DNA of 64,000 nucleotides from Peromyscus leucopus (lineage: Eukaryota > Chordata > Mammalia > Rodentia > Cricetidae), in assembly GCF_004664715.2 (NCBI RefSeq), contig NC_051071.1:91767936-91831935 (forward strand), written 5' to 3'. Shown piece by piece: positions 47,166 to 56,887 of this stretch (the first letter of the stretch is position 1; every line of letters begins with the position of its first letter). Below the pieces are notes generated by a model. The model searched no databases. It worked only from the letters and a program-made list of their open reading frames with translations, and was not told the origin of the DNA. Both the position numbers and the translations under genes were made by a program.

Positions 47166-47729
47166 GCCAACAACTACTTTATTCTTCTCTCAGAGCTTTG
47201 CTCCTAGAAGTTAGATGTAAGCAAAGACTCACACAAACAGCACATATTTATCTCCACAGGAAAGTCTATGACATGGGCTGGGATAAGTTGGATTTTCCTT
47301 CCTCCCCAAGCACCTAACTCCAGAGGAAAAGATGAAATTTGGGACCATGATACTGAGCCTCTAAGGAATACTCAGACATGAAAAAATGTTCATTGCTTCA
47401 TGTTTACTACGACTAGAAAACACACTAATTCATTTCAAAACCTTCCTAATGAGGTAACTGGAATTCAGAAAGCTTCAAGGTCCTGTCCAAGGCCATAATT
47501 TTTATGTAGAAGAACCAGGACTCAAACCCACGCCTGCTATGCTCCCGAGGGCCATGTCTTAGCCGCCACACTGACTGCCCATCAGGAGGACCAAGCATGG
47601 TTTGCAAAGTCAAGGCTAACAGAGAGCTTAGAAAGTTCAAAGAGGCAGAAGCCTTGCAAAAATAACACACACAACCACAGTTTAAATTATTGCTGTTTAA
47701 CAAGACCAAGAAATGGGTAGCCAACTTAC

Positions 47730-47877
47730 AATAACTTTCAGGTTTCCCTTGACGTCAAAAGATTTGATCACCCAGTTGACGGCCTTTTTGCACTTCAAGA
47801 TCAGGACAAGGTCTTTGACCACCTCAGAGCCCTCTCGAACAGGTCGTATGTCAATGATTATATCCACCTGTAAGTTG
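47730..47877 (-). CDS. Tgfbr3: Tgfbr3 coding exon 3 of 13 (orphan domain)
   Basis: This exon gives the last base of a Ser codon and then 49 residues, NLQVDIIIDIRP to FDVKGNLKVI, including the family motif LILKCKK followed by NWVIKSFDVKG. The acceptor chosen is CACACACAG before 47877. A second AG sits 10 bases further in (before 47867), but only the first restores the phase left by exon 2. The donor is ATT|GTAAGT after 47730. The first two residues (NL) differ from the Ala-Phe expected from mouse and human; the remainder aligns smoothly. The exon ends in phase 0. Confidence 0.94.
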
Positions 47878-48973
47878 CTGTGTGTGGAAAACAAAGGCCA
47901 AGTCAAGACCCAAATGCCAGGAGGTTTGCCACTGCTTCCAAGCCTCATGTTTCCAGTGTCTGGCCAGTGGATTAAAAAGCTGGCGTGGATCCCAGGCAAA
48001 TGACATGTGCAAAACAGATTGCTATTGCACACATAACAAAATGGGTTTACATAACAATAGGAACACAGGCCTGATGCTAATTAACCACTCAAGTTTTTCT
48101 CTTGTTGGGAGGGGAAGGGCAGTAGATCTGTGCAGCACCATTTGAAGAAGACTTGAACATACCAAGTGAGCTTCATTGTGAAGCAGAATTGTGTCTTTAA
48201 GCTTCTGTGGCTCACCCTTCATCGTCCTGTAACTTCTAAGTCCTTATAGGCTGAAACCCCTGAAACCCTGACTTGAGTGGCTGATGGTTGGGAGGTAGGG
48301 AATACAGCAGTGCAATCGATAGGGAACTTCGTAATAAAATAAGAGGCAAAAGGCCTCTTATGGGGATGACGAAGGCATCAACCACGGTTAAATAATCATA
48401 TCTGCATTTACTTCCCCAAACTGATGGATATACAGTCATTAAAAAAATTAGTGATCAAAGAATTCAGCATGAAAGAGAATGGTTTCTACCACACAACCCC
48501 ACCCTTTGTCCTGAACTTGAAGAAAGTCTGTCTTGGCTCCATTTGAGAAGCGCGGTAACCGGGGTGTCCTGACTGAAAAGGTCTGCACAGGTGCCCCAGG
48601 CCCCTCCCATTCCCTTGGAATTTCCCACAGAGTTCTGTACATGGGACTGAATGGAATCCTACCCAAACTCGTCTGTAGTCTATTCAATTTTGAAATGAAA
48701 ACTCTATTATACTTTTCATTTCAAAATTCTCTCTACAATAAAACTGTAAAGCTTGAGTCACTGATCCATGTGAAATACAGGCCAGACTGGAAAACAATTT
48801 TCTTCTCCTTAAAAACAAACAACTAATTATTTTCAATAGGAAGAATCAAACTTCCAGGCCAGGGTAGGAAGCTGAGAGACTAAGGACACATGTGGCAAAC
48901 TGTGCCATCTGACGGATCCTTGCTACGTACCATGAAGATCGTCACGCTCGCTCACGTGCACGTACGTGCTCAC
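47878..48973 (-). other. Tgfbr3: Tgfbr3 intron between exons 2 and 3 (1.1 kb)
   Basis: Unique sequence; no repeat, RNA gene or extra exon was recognised. Confidence 0.85.
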
Positions 48974-49136
48974 CTGTTCGAGTTGGGGGTGATTAACTCA
49001 ATGATGTGCACTTCCTTCTCCTGGGGCTGACTAGACAGGATACAGCCTTCAGCTGGTTTGGGTTGAAGGTACCCGGCAAGGTAATTGAGGGAGAGGAAAT
49101 TCTTCCCTATGCTGCATGTAGGAGGGAACATTTGAT
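48974..49136 (-). CDS. Tgfbr3: Tgfbr3 coding exon 2 of 13 (orphan domain)
   Basis: This exon encodes, after the split Asp, QMFPPTCSIGKNFLSLNYLA and onward to VHIIELITPNSN, followed by a split Ser. The two cysteines (PPTC and EGC) match the conserved disulphide-forming cysteines of the orphan domain. The acceptor TTCACTTGCAG precedes 49136; the donor AACAG|GTGAGC follows 48974. Length is 163 nt, entering in phase 1 and leaving in phase 2. The last codons read Asn-Ser-Asn-Ser, where mouse and human as I recall them have Asn-Pro-Tyr-Ser, so two residues appear to be missing right at the donor site (see findings). Confidence 0.95.
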
Positions 49137-49352
49137 CTGCAAGTGAAGACAGATAGGGCACTTGGTCAAACCACTGAGCTCACGGAACCAGACTGGAAGG
49201 AAAGGGGACAGTAAGACTGAGTGACAGGACACAAGCCCAAAGGGTGGGGTGGGGTGGGGACTCATCTGTGGCCTCAGTCACTGCTCAGAAATGCCTCCCA
49301 CTGTGGCCACCAGTGAGCTCCGAGCGGCCAATGCTGGTGGTGTTTTTTGTTT

Positions 49353-49353
<1 letters not shown>

Positions 49354-49401
<48 letters not shown>

Positions 49402-49412
49402 ATCTATCTATC

Positions 49413-49465
<53 letters not shown>
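49354..49465. repeat. (TATC)n microsatellite
   Basis: About 27 units with two single-base-shift interruptions near 49401 and 49412. Confidence 0.97.
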
Positions 49466-49689
49466 CGTCCACTCGTTTCTTGTACCTGCTCATTCCCTAT
49501 GACCCATGTTATGTCCCACTCTTTTTTTTTTACTACAGTGGTCTTCAATCTTTGGTCCGGGTTGGAACCCACCTGTTAGCACTCTGTCCCTGATAATCCG
49601 ACTCAGGTTATCAGGTAAAACATGGACATCTTTCCTTTCTGAAGAGCTCCGTAGTTAATTCTTACTGCAAGCCAAGGCTAAGACTCTCA

Positions 49690-49915
49690 GCCCTGAGCTA
49701 GGGAATGTAGCTCAGTTGGCAAAGTGTTTGCCTAGCATGCACAAGGCCCTGGGGTCCGCCTCCAGTGTGGTGTAGAAGATGTGGTGGCACACGTCCATAA
49801 TCTCCCACTCAGGAGGTAGAGGCAGGAAAATTAGAAATTTAAGATCATCCTCAGCTACCTAGCAAGTCTGAGGCCAGCCTGGGCTATAGACCTTATCTCA
49901 AAAAAAAAAAAAACA
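49690..49915 (+). mobile_element. ID-B1 composite SINE (B4 type)
   Basis: An ID-like head (GGGAATGTAGCTCAGTTGGC, GCCTAGCATGCACAAGGCCC) runs directly into a B1-like right half (GAGGCCAGCCTGGGCTATAG) and an A13 tail. Confidence 0.75.
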
Positions 49916-52681
49916 AAACAACACAACATCAAAAAAGACATACAGCCATAAGGACAAATGAAATCATGGCATATGCAGGAAAATGTATGCATTTTCCTGG
50001 AAGTCTACGTCAGGCTAAATAATCCAGACTCAGAATCTTAGCTTTCTCCGGATAACCCAGTCGCTCATGTGGAATCCATTTGTCCCTACACCATCGCTCT
50101 CTTCTGGGCTGCGGACTTAAGACTGTCACCTGTCTACCAAGAGGTTCCCACCTAGCAGGCATTTCCCATGAGCACACTCAACACTGGATCCATCTTCAAT
50201 CCTATAGGCTTCTCCTTAAATACCTGCAGCTTCAATGCAAGTAGCTATTGGTTCTCTGGCCCACACATCATAGCACTTTCTACCCTGAAATCAAAAGTGG
50301 AAAGGATGGGGAAGAGACAGAAGACAAACTTTTATTCTTTTTCACACTCTTGCCTTACACAACTAACCCTGACATGACTCTCTCCCATTTTCAAGGTGCT
50401 TTTACATTTACCATTGTGCTGAGGACTGCTCACCACCCCAACCTGGGGAAAGACATGTCAGCCCAAGACCCTGACGACACACATGCTATTTACACGGCAC
50501 TATACCCAATGGGATTTCCATCTCGTGGCTTAAATGTTTAAACAGAACCAAGGGAGAAGCTGCTGTCACCCTGACAGCTGGGACCAGTGTCCGGGAAGTT
50601 CTAGGAGAAGCTACATTTTCAGGAGGGGAATTAATCACTTTAGTGAGGCAGCTTTGTGTCTTTTAAATTTTAAGGATGGGATGTGCTGGGGTTCACATCC
50701 ACACGGAAGTCGCACCTAAAAACAAGAGATGAGTTTTCAAGATTCCCGGGCTGGGTCGACATTGCCCCAACCTTGCACAAGTTCCATTTGCTGGTCTGCG
50801 GCTCACACTGTGGTACTGTCGCTCTGACCATTGTAACATCCCCAGCAGCACCTCGGAACAGAGGGCATCACAGTAGTGAACACGGCCCCTGCCGGTGGGA
50901 TTGCTGCAAGAGAGCCTTGGCTCCTGCACCCTGTGTTCTTTTCTACAAACCTCCTCTGAGGGAACCGCCCACAGCTTCGCAACTCAGGCTGTTGGAGCAG
51001 CACCCCTCTACGTCTGCTAAGGAGTTTTCCAGATGTGCAGATGAGGAATGCATACTTCACAGCTGCAGCCCTGTGATGCCTCCCCCAGGTCACAAGATGG
51101 AAAATGATATTAGGACTGCAGGGCTGAAATCTGATTGAGAATCGGGAGGTGTGTATATGGGCCAGAAGACTCAAGAGACCAGGAGCCTCCTGGGACTGTG
51201 GCTTGCGTTTCCTACACAGGCGTGCCTAGCTTGTAGCTGGCACATAACAGACACATAGTACAGGCTTCTTGAGTCAACAAATGATGATGTGAAATTTGAG
51301 ACAAATAGCCAAAGATTCCCTCAGGTGAGTGAGCCACTAGGAAAGTTTTAACTATTCAAAAGTTGCTGTTACTAAAGGTTCCAGTCCCAGACTGTCATCT
51401 AAGCTGAATGAACTGATCACATTTCGTCGGCTGGGTCCCCCAGCTCACACGACTTTCCACAAGCTTGGCATAAAAACTTACACCAAGTGCCAAGTAGAAA
51501 GAGAAGCATGAAAGGGAAGCCCCAGGTATAAACCTCTTAAGCTTGGTAGGGAAGGTGCAGGTTAACATGGCCAAGGGCTCTGAGAGCAGGAGGGAGCCTT
51601 GGCTCTCACACAAAGGCTCCTTCTCCTGCGGCGAAGGTGACAACCTGGAGAAAAGTCCATCGTGCTTAGATAAGAGCTTGCACTCGACACTCTGTGGAGA
51701 CACTGAGTACCACCACCAGGATGGCTCATGGAAACATGGATTGCTAACCCCATCCTAGTTTTTATTTAGCTGGTTAGGACTGAGCTAAAAATTGGCATCT
51801 CGGTAACAAGGTTCTCAGTAACATTGATGCTTCCAAAGTGGGAGCCACACTCTAAAAGCCACTGGGACTCGAGCAAGAAGAGACTCATAGCCTAGGTCCC
51901 TGTTTGGGAAGCTAGTCAGTGAGGCTGACATAGCAGGGTGACAATCAGTAACATTGCCTGGGGTCTAGGAATTTAACAAAGGAGTTTTGCTCCCCACCCC
52001 CTAAATGCTCCAGTCCGTGACATGGGCCAGTGACTTAGACCCAGCTAACAGCTGGAGTCAAGTTTCAGGGGATCCTAGGGATACGCAGAGTCAGCCAGTT
52101 TTCACCAACCTGGCAGCAGGTCATTTAGTTTTGTTTCCCCCTCAATGTGGAGCTCAACTACCTGAGAGACCTGACTCCAGGCACGGGAGACTAATGTGCA
52201 TTGTCAAGGAAACAGGGCCCAGTATTCAAATGTTTCCACTCCAGATGTTCTTATTCTAACGATGCAAGACTTGTTACCCTTCACCCTTCAAGCTACCAGA
52301 CTGCTTCAGACGGACCAATGAGGCCCGACTACCTTGGGAATCTAGGAACAAACCCAGGCCTTTCAAACTCCATTCCCATCTAAAGCCCTTTCTCTCAGGC
52401 CGAGAAGCTACTTTCTGTCCAGCTGCTCACCTTCACCTGGGCTATGCTCATTTGGGTAAGACTTAAAGGACAGCAGCAGGCGGCAGGCAGCTTTAGACTC
52501 GAGTGAGGGATCCTATGGTTGAGAACGGGCATGGACACTTTCTAGTAATGTGGTGCATTCTCTTAACCCTCCCCTAAGCCCGCACAGAATGACAGAAACA
52601 ATACCCCCTTCCTGGGATGCTGTCTAGCATGTGTGAAAACTCCAGACATGGTCTCTGCACGTAGCCAATGCATCAGTGATG

Positions 52682-52785
52682 GTGCCCACCTTTACACACC
52701 AATGTCAGTGCCCACCTTTACACACCAACGTCAGTGCCCACCTTTACACACCAACATCAGTGCCCACCTTTATTGCACCTGTCTC
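52682..52785. repeat. 26-bp tandem repeat, almost four copies
   Basis: Units starting GTGCCCACCTTTACACACCA begin at 52682, 52708, 52734 and 52760; the fourth is partial. Copies differ only at one or two positions (AATGTCA, AACGTCA, AACATCA). No unique spacers exist, so it is a minisatellite. Confidence 0.95.
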
Positions 52786-53592
52786 ATTTTTGCTCTAAAA
52801 CAGCCCAGATCCAACCTGGGGGATCAAACAGTCAACGCCCCACCCCTGCGTGATATCCTGGGAGGAGGTGATGGCTGCTGTCAGATTCAACAGGACCTGA
52901 TAAGGGGTGCAACACTTCACAGCCAGCTGAGGACAAGGTTCCGCCCATGACAGTTATTTCCCAGTAACTTTGCAGGGGGGTCCAAATATACTCACCTAAA
53001 ACTGATTTTAAAATACTTTAAAAAAATAGGCTTTCAAAATAGAGTTGTTAGATATTTATATCTTTCTGCAAGGCAAGGAAATTAAAGTGGGCTATCACTT
53101 ATCAAAGCATAGGTAGTTCCTTTCTCTAAAAATGTGTCCTTGTAATGAGTGCTAGTACTAAAAATAATATTTGAACACTTTTCCCTCTGTTAGTGTCAAA
53201 AATTTGATGTCTCAACACCAGAAAGGGACACTGGCTTCAAACATTCGCAGAATGGCAGGAAAGAAGCTGCCCCGAGTGTCGAACCCATCCCACTAACCCC
53301 TTCATCACACCAGTTACCTCTGCCTCCCACACCCTCAGCCACTTGCCTGTTCTGGATTCTAGGTGCCACTGTGTTCTAATCCTACAGCAACCCCCTTTCT
53401 CAGCCACACTGCGCCCTACCTCCCCGCTGGCTGTAACCAGCTCACTTCTGCAGAAGGAGAAGGAGAGGAGGGATGTGGGGAAGGATTCGCACTCAGGTTC
53501 TCCCTTGGGCCTCTGCCAGTCCCGTACCCTGACCACCTGGACTCAGAAGGGCAGACAACCAGCTGCTGTGAGCCTGCCACTAACAGACTCAC

Positions 53593-53776
53593 CTTCCCCC
53601 AGTTTAATGTAGATGTTTCTCGCCATCTTGACTTCAGTGAATGACGTCACTGCTCCATACTCCTTCCGGGCCCAGTCTAGCAGGTGCTCATTCCCTTGAG
53701 GGAAGCTCCTCTCTTCTGTTTCCGCTGTTGAGGAGAAGTTTTGTGATGGAAACTTGACCACAGAACCCTGCGACAC
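53593..53776 (-). CDS. Tgfbr3: Tgfbr3 coding exon 1 of 13 in window (orphan domain)
   Basis: This exon encodes 61 residues plus one base, starting VSQGSVVKF and ending NIYIKLGE. It contains the motif LLDWARKEYGAVTSFTE, which is characteristic of the membrane-distal orphan domain of betaglycan, one of the two TGF-beta binding regions. One N-glycosylation sequon (NFS) is visible. The acceptor is a pyrimidine-rich tract ending in CTCAG before 53776; the donor is G|GTGAGT after 53593. It begins in phase 0 and ends in phase 1, so the final G combines with AT of the next exon to make Asp. The preceding exon should end with the codons for the region before VS and was not found in the 10.2 kb to the right. 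Confidence 0.96.
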
Positions 53777-54045
53777 CTGAGGTGAACAGAAGGGCAGAGT
53801 TAACACGACATAGTTAGCTACCCAGAGCCAAACCAGAATTAGAGAAAGCACTGGCCAGATTTACCCATCCTACCTAATCTGTCTCCTCTCTCTCTTACTC
53901 AAGCAGATGTGACAGAGGCAAGCTCTCTAAGAGCTGACTCAAGCAACCCCAAACCCACTTCTCCAGATAATCCCAGGCGAGACGTCCCTTCAGACTTTGA
54001 AAGAGCCCTGTGATGAGAAACTGCACTGGAACAGTCAGAATCATC

Positions 54046-54207
54046 CTTTCTTTTTTTTTTTTCTTTCGAGACAGGGTTTCTCTGTGCTGTTTTGGTGCCT
54101 GTCCTGGATCTTGATCTGTAGCCCAGGCTGGCCTCGAACTCACAGAGATCCACCTGGCTCTGCCTCTCAAGTGCTGGGATTAAGGCGTGCACCACCACCG
54201 CCCAGCC
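54046..54207 (-). mobile_element. B1 SINE (cricetid type) with perfect 12-bp target duplication
   Basis: Full-length minus-strand B1 with the GTGCCTGTCCTGGAT left arm and a T-rich tail on the plus strand (54046-54066). GTCAGAATCATC occurs at 54034-54045 and again at 54208-54219, a perfect target-site duplication, which shows recent insertion. Confidence 0.95.
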
Positions 54208-56033
54208 GTCAGAATCATCTTTGTGGTTTCCCACAAGCCTCCATTACAGGCCCCACCTTCCAAGCATTACTGGTCTTCATTTATGCTGGCTCACATCTGC
54301 AGATTGAACCGGACATTTAGGGGAAACTCTGTACCTCTCTCAACACATATGGACTTTAAAAACCGTTGTCTTTGTCATTTCCTAAACAGCAGGCATAATA
54401 ACTTTGCACAGAACTTATTCTAGATTGGGTACTATTAGTGATGCCACCAACACTGAGCCTGAGCAAGCCTGCTGCAGACACTGACAGCACACACTGGCTG
54501 TGTGTAGAAGGTTGTGGTAGGAGAGTAATGAGCACGTGTTATTGCTTGGCGTTCCCAAGTGCCGTTACTGCCCACGTACCCGCTTGAGTCCCCAGTATGA
54601 ACCCCAAGCACCTCGTTTCAGGATCTACGTCAGGTTTAGTTCCCTTTTCGTTTCCGTATTTATTTGCTCTGTGCAGGTGTGCATGTCGCGTGTGCTGAGG
54701 TCAGAGGATGATCTGGGGGTTGTGAGACTTGGCAGCAAGAGCCACTTCATGGACCCCTGTTGAGTTCTTAAAGATTAAGGAAGCCTTTCTGGTCTGTGCT
54801 GGCTCAAGAAACACGGAACTAGTCATTAGTAAACTGGGTAGAAACTACATCACAGGAATGACTGTTAACTGCCCACCAACTGCGTGTTAGGCACCACAGC
54901 GTGCCTTCTGGTTCCGCAATGGTGACTACTAACTAAAGGTCCACATGCACTGGGAACAGTCAGAATCATCCTTTTTGTAAGCAAAGCCAGCGTGGAAGGC
55001 TCAGCTCTGGCCTTGTCTTGATGTTGTGTGTTCATGTCAAGACTTGCCATCCATCTTCTTGCCCCATACTAACCATGGCACCTCTGGGTATCTCTGCTGG
55101 CCAGCAGCCACGCACCAACCCTACCTCAAACCATGTGGGGCTCTCCACCTCTAGGCCTGCAGTAAAATCTTCGTGCTACTGGAGAGCACTCGTGTATTTT
55201 TATTCACCTTGTCCCTGAAAGGACAAACGCACAGCAGCGCAGTGAGGGCTCTGACCCACTGCCTGCACCATCCTGGGTGAGACGCGAGGATCCCTCAGAT
55301 GCTGGCTGCTGTGCCCTTTCCACGGTGCAGCCACAGAATTTAACCTCGGTCTTAAATACATCATGCAAAGCAAACTTTATTTTTTCAGAGTAAAAGAAGA
55401 GATATACGGTAGTGGTACATTCCAAAGGCAAGAAGAGCAGTGTAAACAGAGGAAGTCAACAGCAATATGGTATGCAGCTTGAAGTCCTTAAGAACCATGT
55501 GACAGTGAGCCCCAAGCAGGGTTGCTCCTGCTGGTCGCCTGTCCCCCCTGCCACACCCCATCAACCCCGCCTCAGTGCGGTCTTCTCTCTAGGCAGCCCC
55601 AGGTCCATAAACTCAGGGCTGAGGAATTTGGAAACAGAGTTACCGGCACTCCTCAGGCACATTCCAATCAGAAGCTAGCAAAGCTGCTGGGGCGGGGAGG
55701 GAGGGAGGCGTCGCTGATGCAGGTCCACGGGAATGTTCTGCTCTCCCAGGTGCTTAGTCAGCACTCTCCCCTCAATCACTGGGTCTGCGGGCCCCACAAA
55801 CGCCCTCCGCCATGATGGAGTACAGGAGATACTGTTCACGGGGGACCCCCACCACCTCAGGACCAGTGATGATTACCATTTCCACAGCAGAGAAAGGAAC
55901 CGGAGAGAGTCTAATAGTCCCTCAGCACCAGGGCAAGGCCAGGGTACGAGGCTCGGAACCTCAGTCACCCTGGACTTCTGTTCGAACCCTCGAAAGATCC
56001 CCACGTTTGCTACCATGATGTTTTCTTTTGAAA

Positions 56034-56036
<3 letters not shown>

Positions 56037-56069
<33 letters not shown>

Positions 56070-56155
56070 TGTATGTGTGTGTGTGTGTGTGTGTGGTGTG
56101 TGTGTGTGTGTGTGTGGTGTATGTGTGGTGTATGTTTGTGTGTGTGTGTGTGGTG

Positions 56156-56186
<31 letters not shown>

Positions 56187-56621
56187 TGGATGTGGTGTGT
56201 GTGTGTGTGTGTGTGGTGGATGTTTGTGTGTGTGTGTGTGGTGTGTGTGTGGTGGATGTTTGTGTGTGTGTGGTGTGTGTGGATGTGGTGTATGTGTGTG
56301 TGTGATGTATGTGTGTGGTGTATGTGTGTGTGGTATATGTTTGTGTGTGATGTATGTGTGTGTAGATGTGGTATACGTTTGTGTGTGTGTGGTGTTTGTG
56401 TGTGGTGTATGTTTGTGTATGTGGTGTGTGGTATATGTGTGTGTGTGTGGTGTGTGTGTGTGGTGTGTGTGTGGTGTATGTTTGTGTGTGTATGTGTGTG
56501 TGTGTGGTGTATGTTTGTGTGTATGTGTGTGTGTGTGATGTATATGTGTGTGTGTGTGTGTGGTATGTGTGTGGGGGTGGTGGTGTATATGAGTGTGTGG
56601 TGTGTGCATGTGTGTGTGCGC

Positions 56622-56653
<32 letters not shown>

Positions 56654-56848
56654 TGTGTGTGTGTGTGGTGTGTGTGCGTGCGTTCGTGTGTGTGTGTGTG
56701 TGGTGTATGTGTGTGTGTGGTGTATGCGTGTGTGTGTGTGTGTGTGTGTGTGTGGTGTGCGTGTGTACGTGTGTGTGTGTGTGTGTGGTGTGTGTGCGTG
56801 CGTTCGTGTGTGTGTGTGTGTGTGTGTGGTGTGTGTGTGTGCGTGCGT

Positions 56849-56887
<39 letters not shown>
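56037..56887. repeat. 850-bp TG-rich compound array
   Basis: TG repeat broken by GTGGTG, GTATG and GATGTG steps, and toward the right by GCGTGCGTTCGTG blocks at about 56676, 56796 and 56841. It produces open frames of over 300 codons on both strands (His-Thr or Cys-Val only), which are artefacts. Confidence 0.98.

Larger units (their letters stand above)
42301..47729 (-). other. Tgfbr3: Tgfbr3 intron between exons 3 and 4 (5.4 kb)
   Basis: Contains an L1 3' tail fragment (about 42465-42575), a (GT)n-(GGGA)n compound with B2-like body (about 44717-44970), a (CATA)n region (46649-46722), a B3-like SINE on the minus strand (about 46920-47165) and MIR-like sequence (about 47480-47580). The stretches 42600-44700 and 44980-46640 show nothing recognisable. 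Confidence 0.8.
49137..53592 (-). other. Tgfbr3: Tgfbr3 intron between exons 1 and 2 of the window (4.5 kb)
   Basis: Contains a TATC tetranucleotide array (49354-49465), an ID-B1 composite SINE (about 49690-49915), MIR-like traces near 51000-51080 and 51230-51300, and a 26-bp tandem repeat (52682-52785). The rest is unique with no supported gene. Confidence 0.8.

Noticed and set aside
47867..47877. Alternative acceptor of exon 3 at TACAG before 47867
   Set aside because: It would start the exon in phase 0 while exon 2 leaves phase 2, shifting the frame; the acceptor before 47877 gives a continuous protein.
52682..52785. CRISPR-like array of 26-bp repeats
   Set aside because: Units are directly adjacent with no unique spacers, and the genome is mammalian; it is a minisatellite.
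53899..54234. 111-codon minus-strand frame containing DGWAVVVHALIPALERQS
   Set aside because: This is the translation of the B1 SINE, not a gene.
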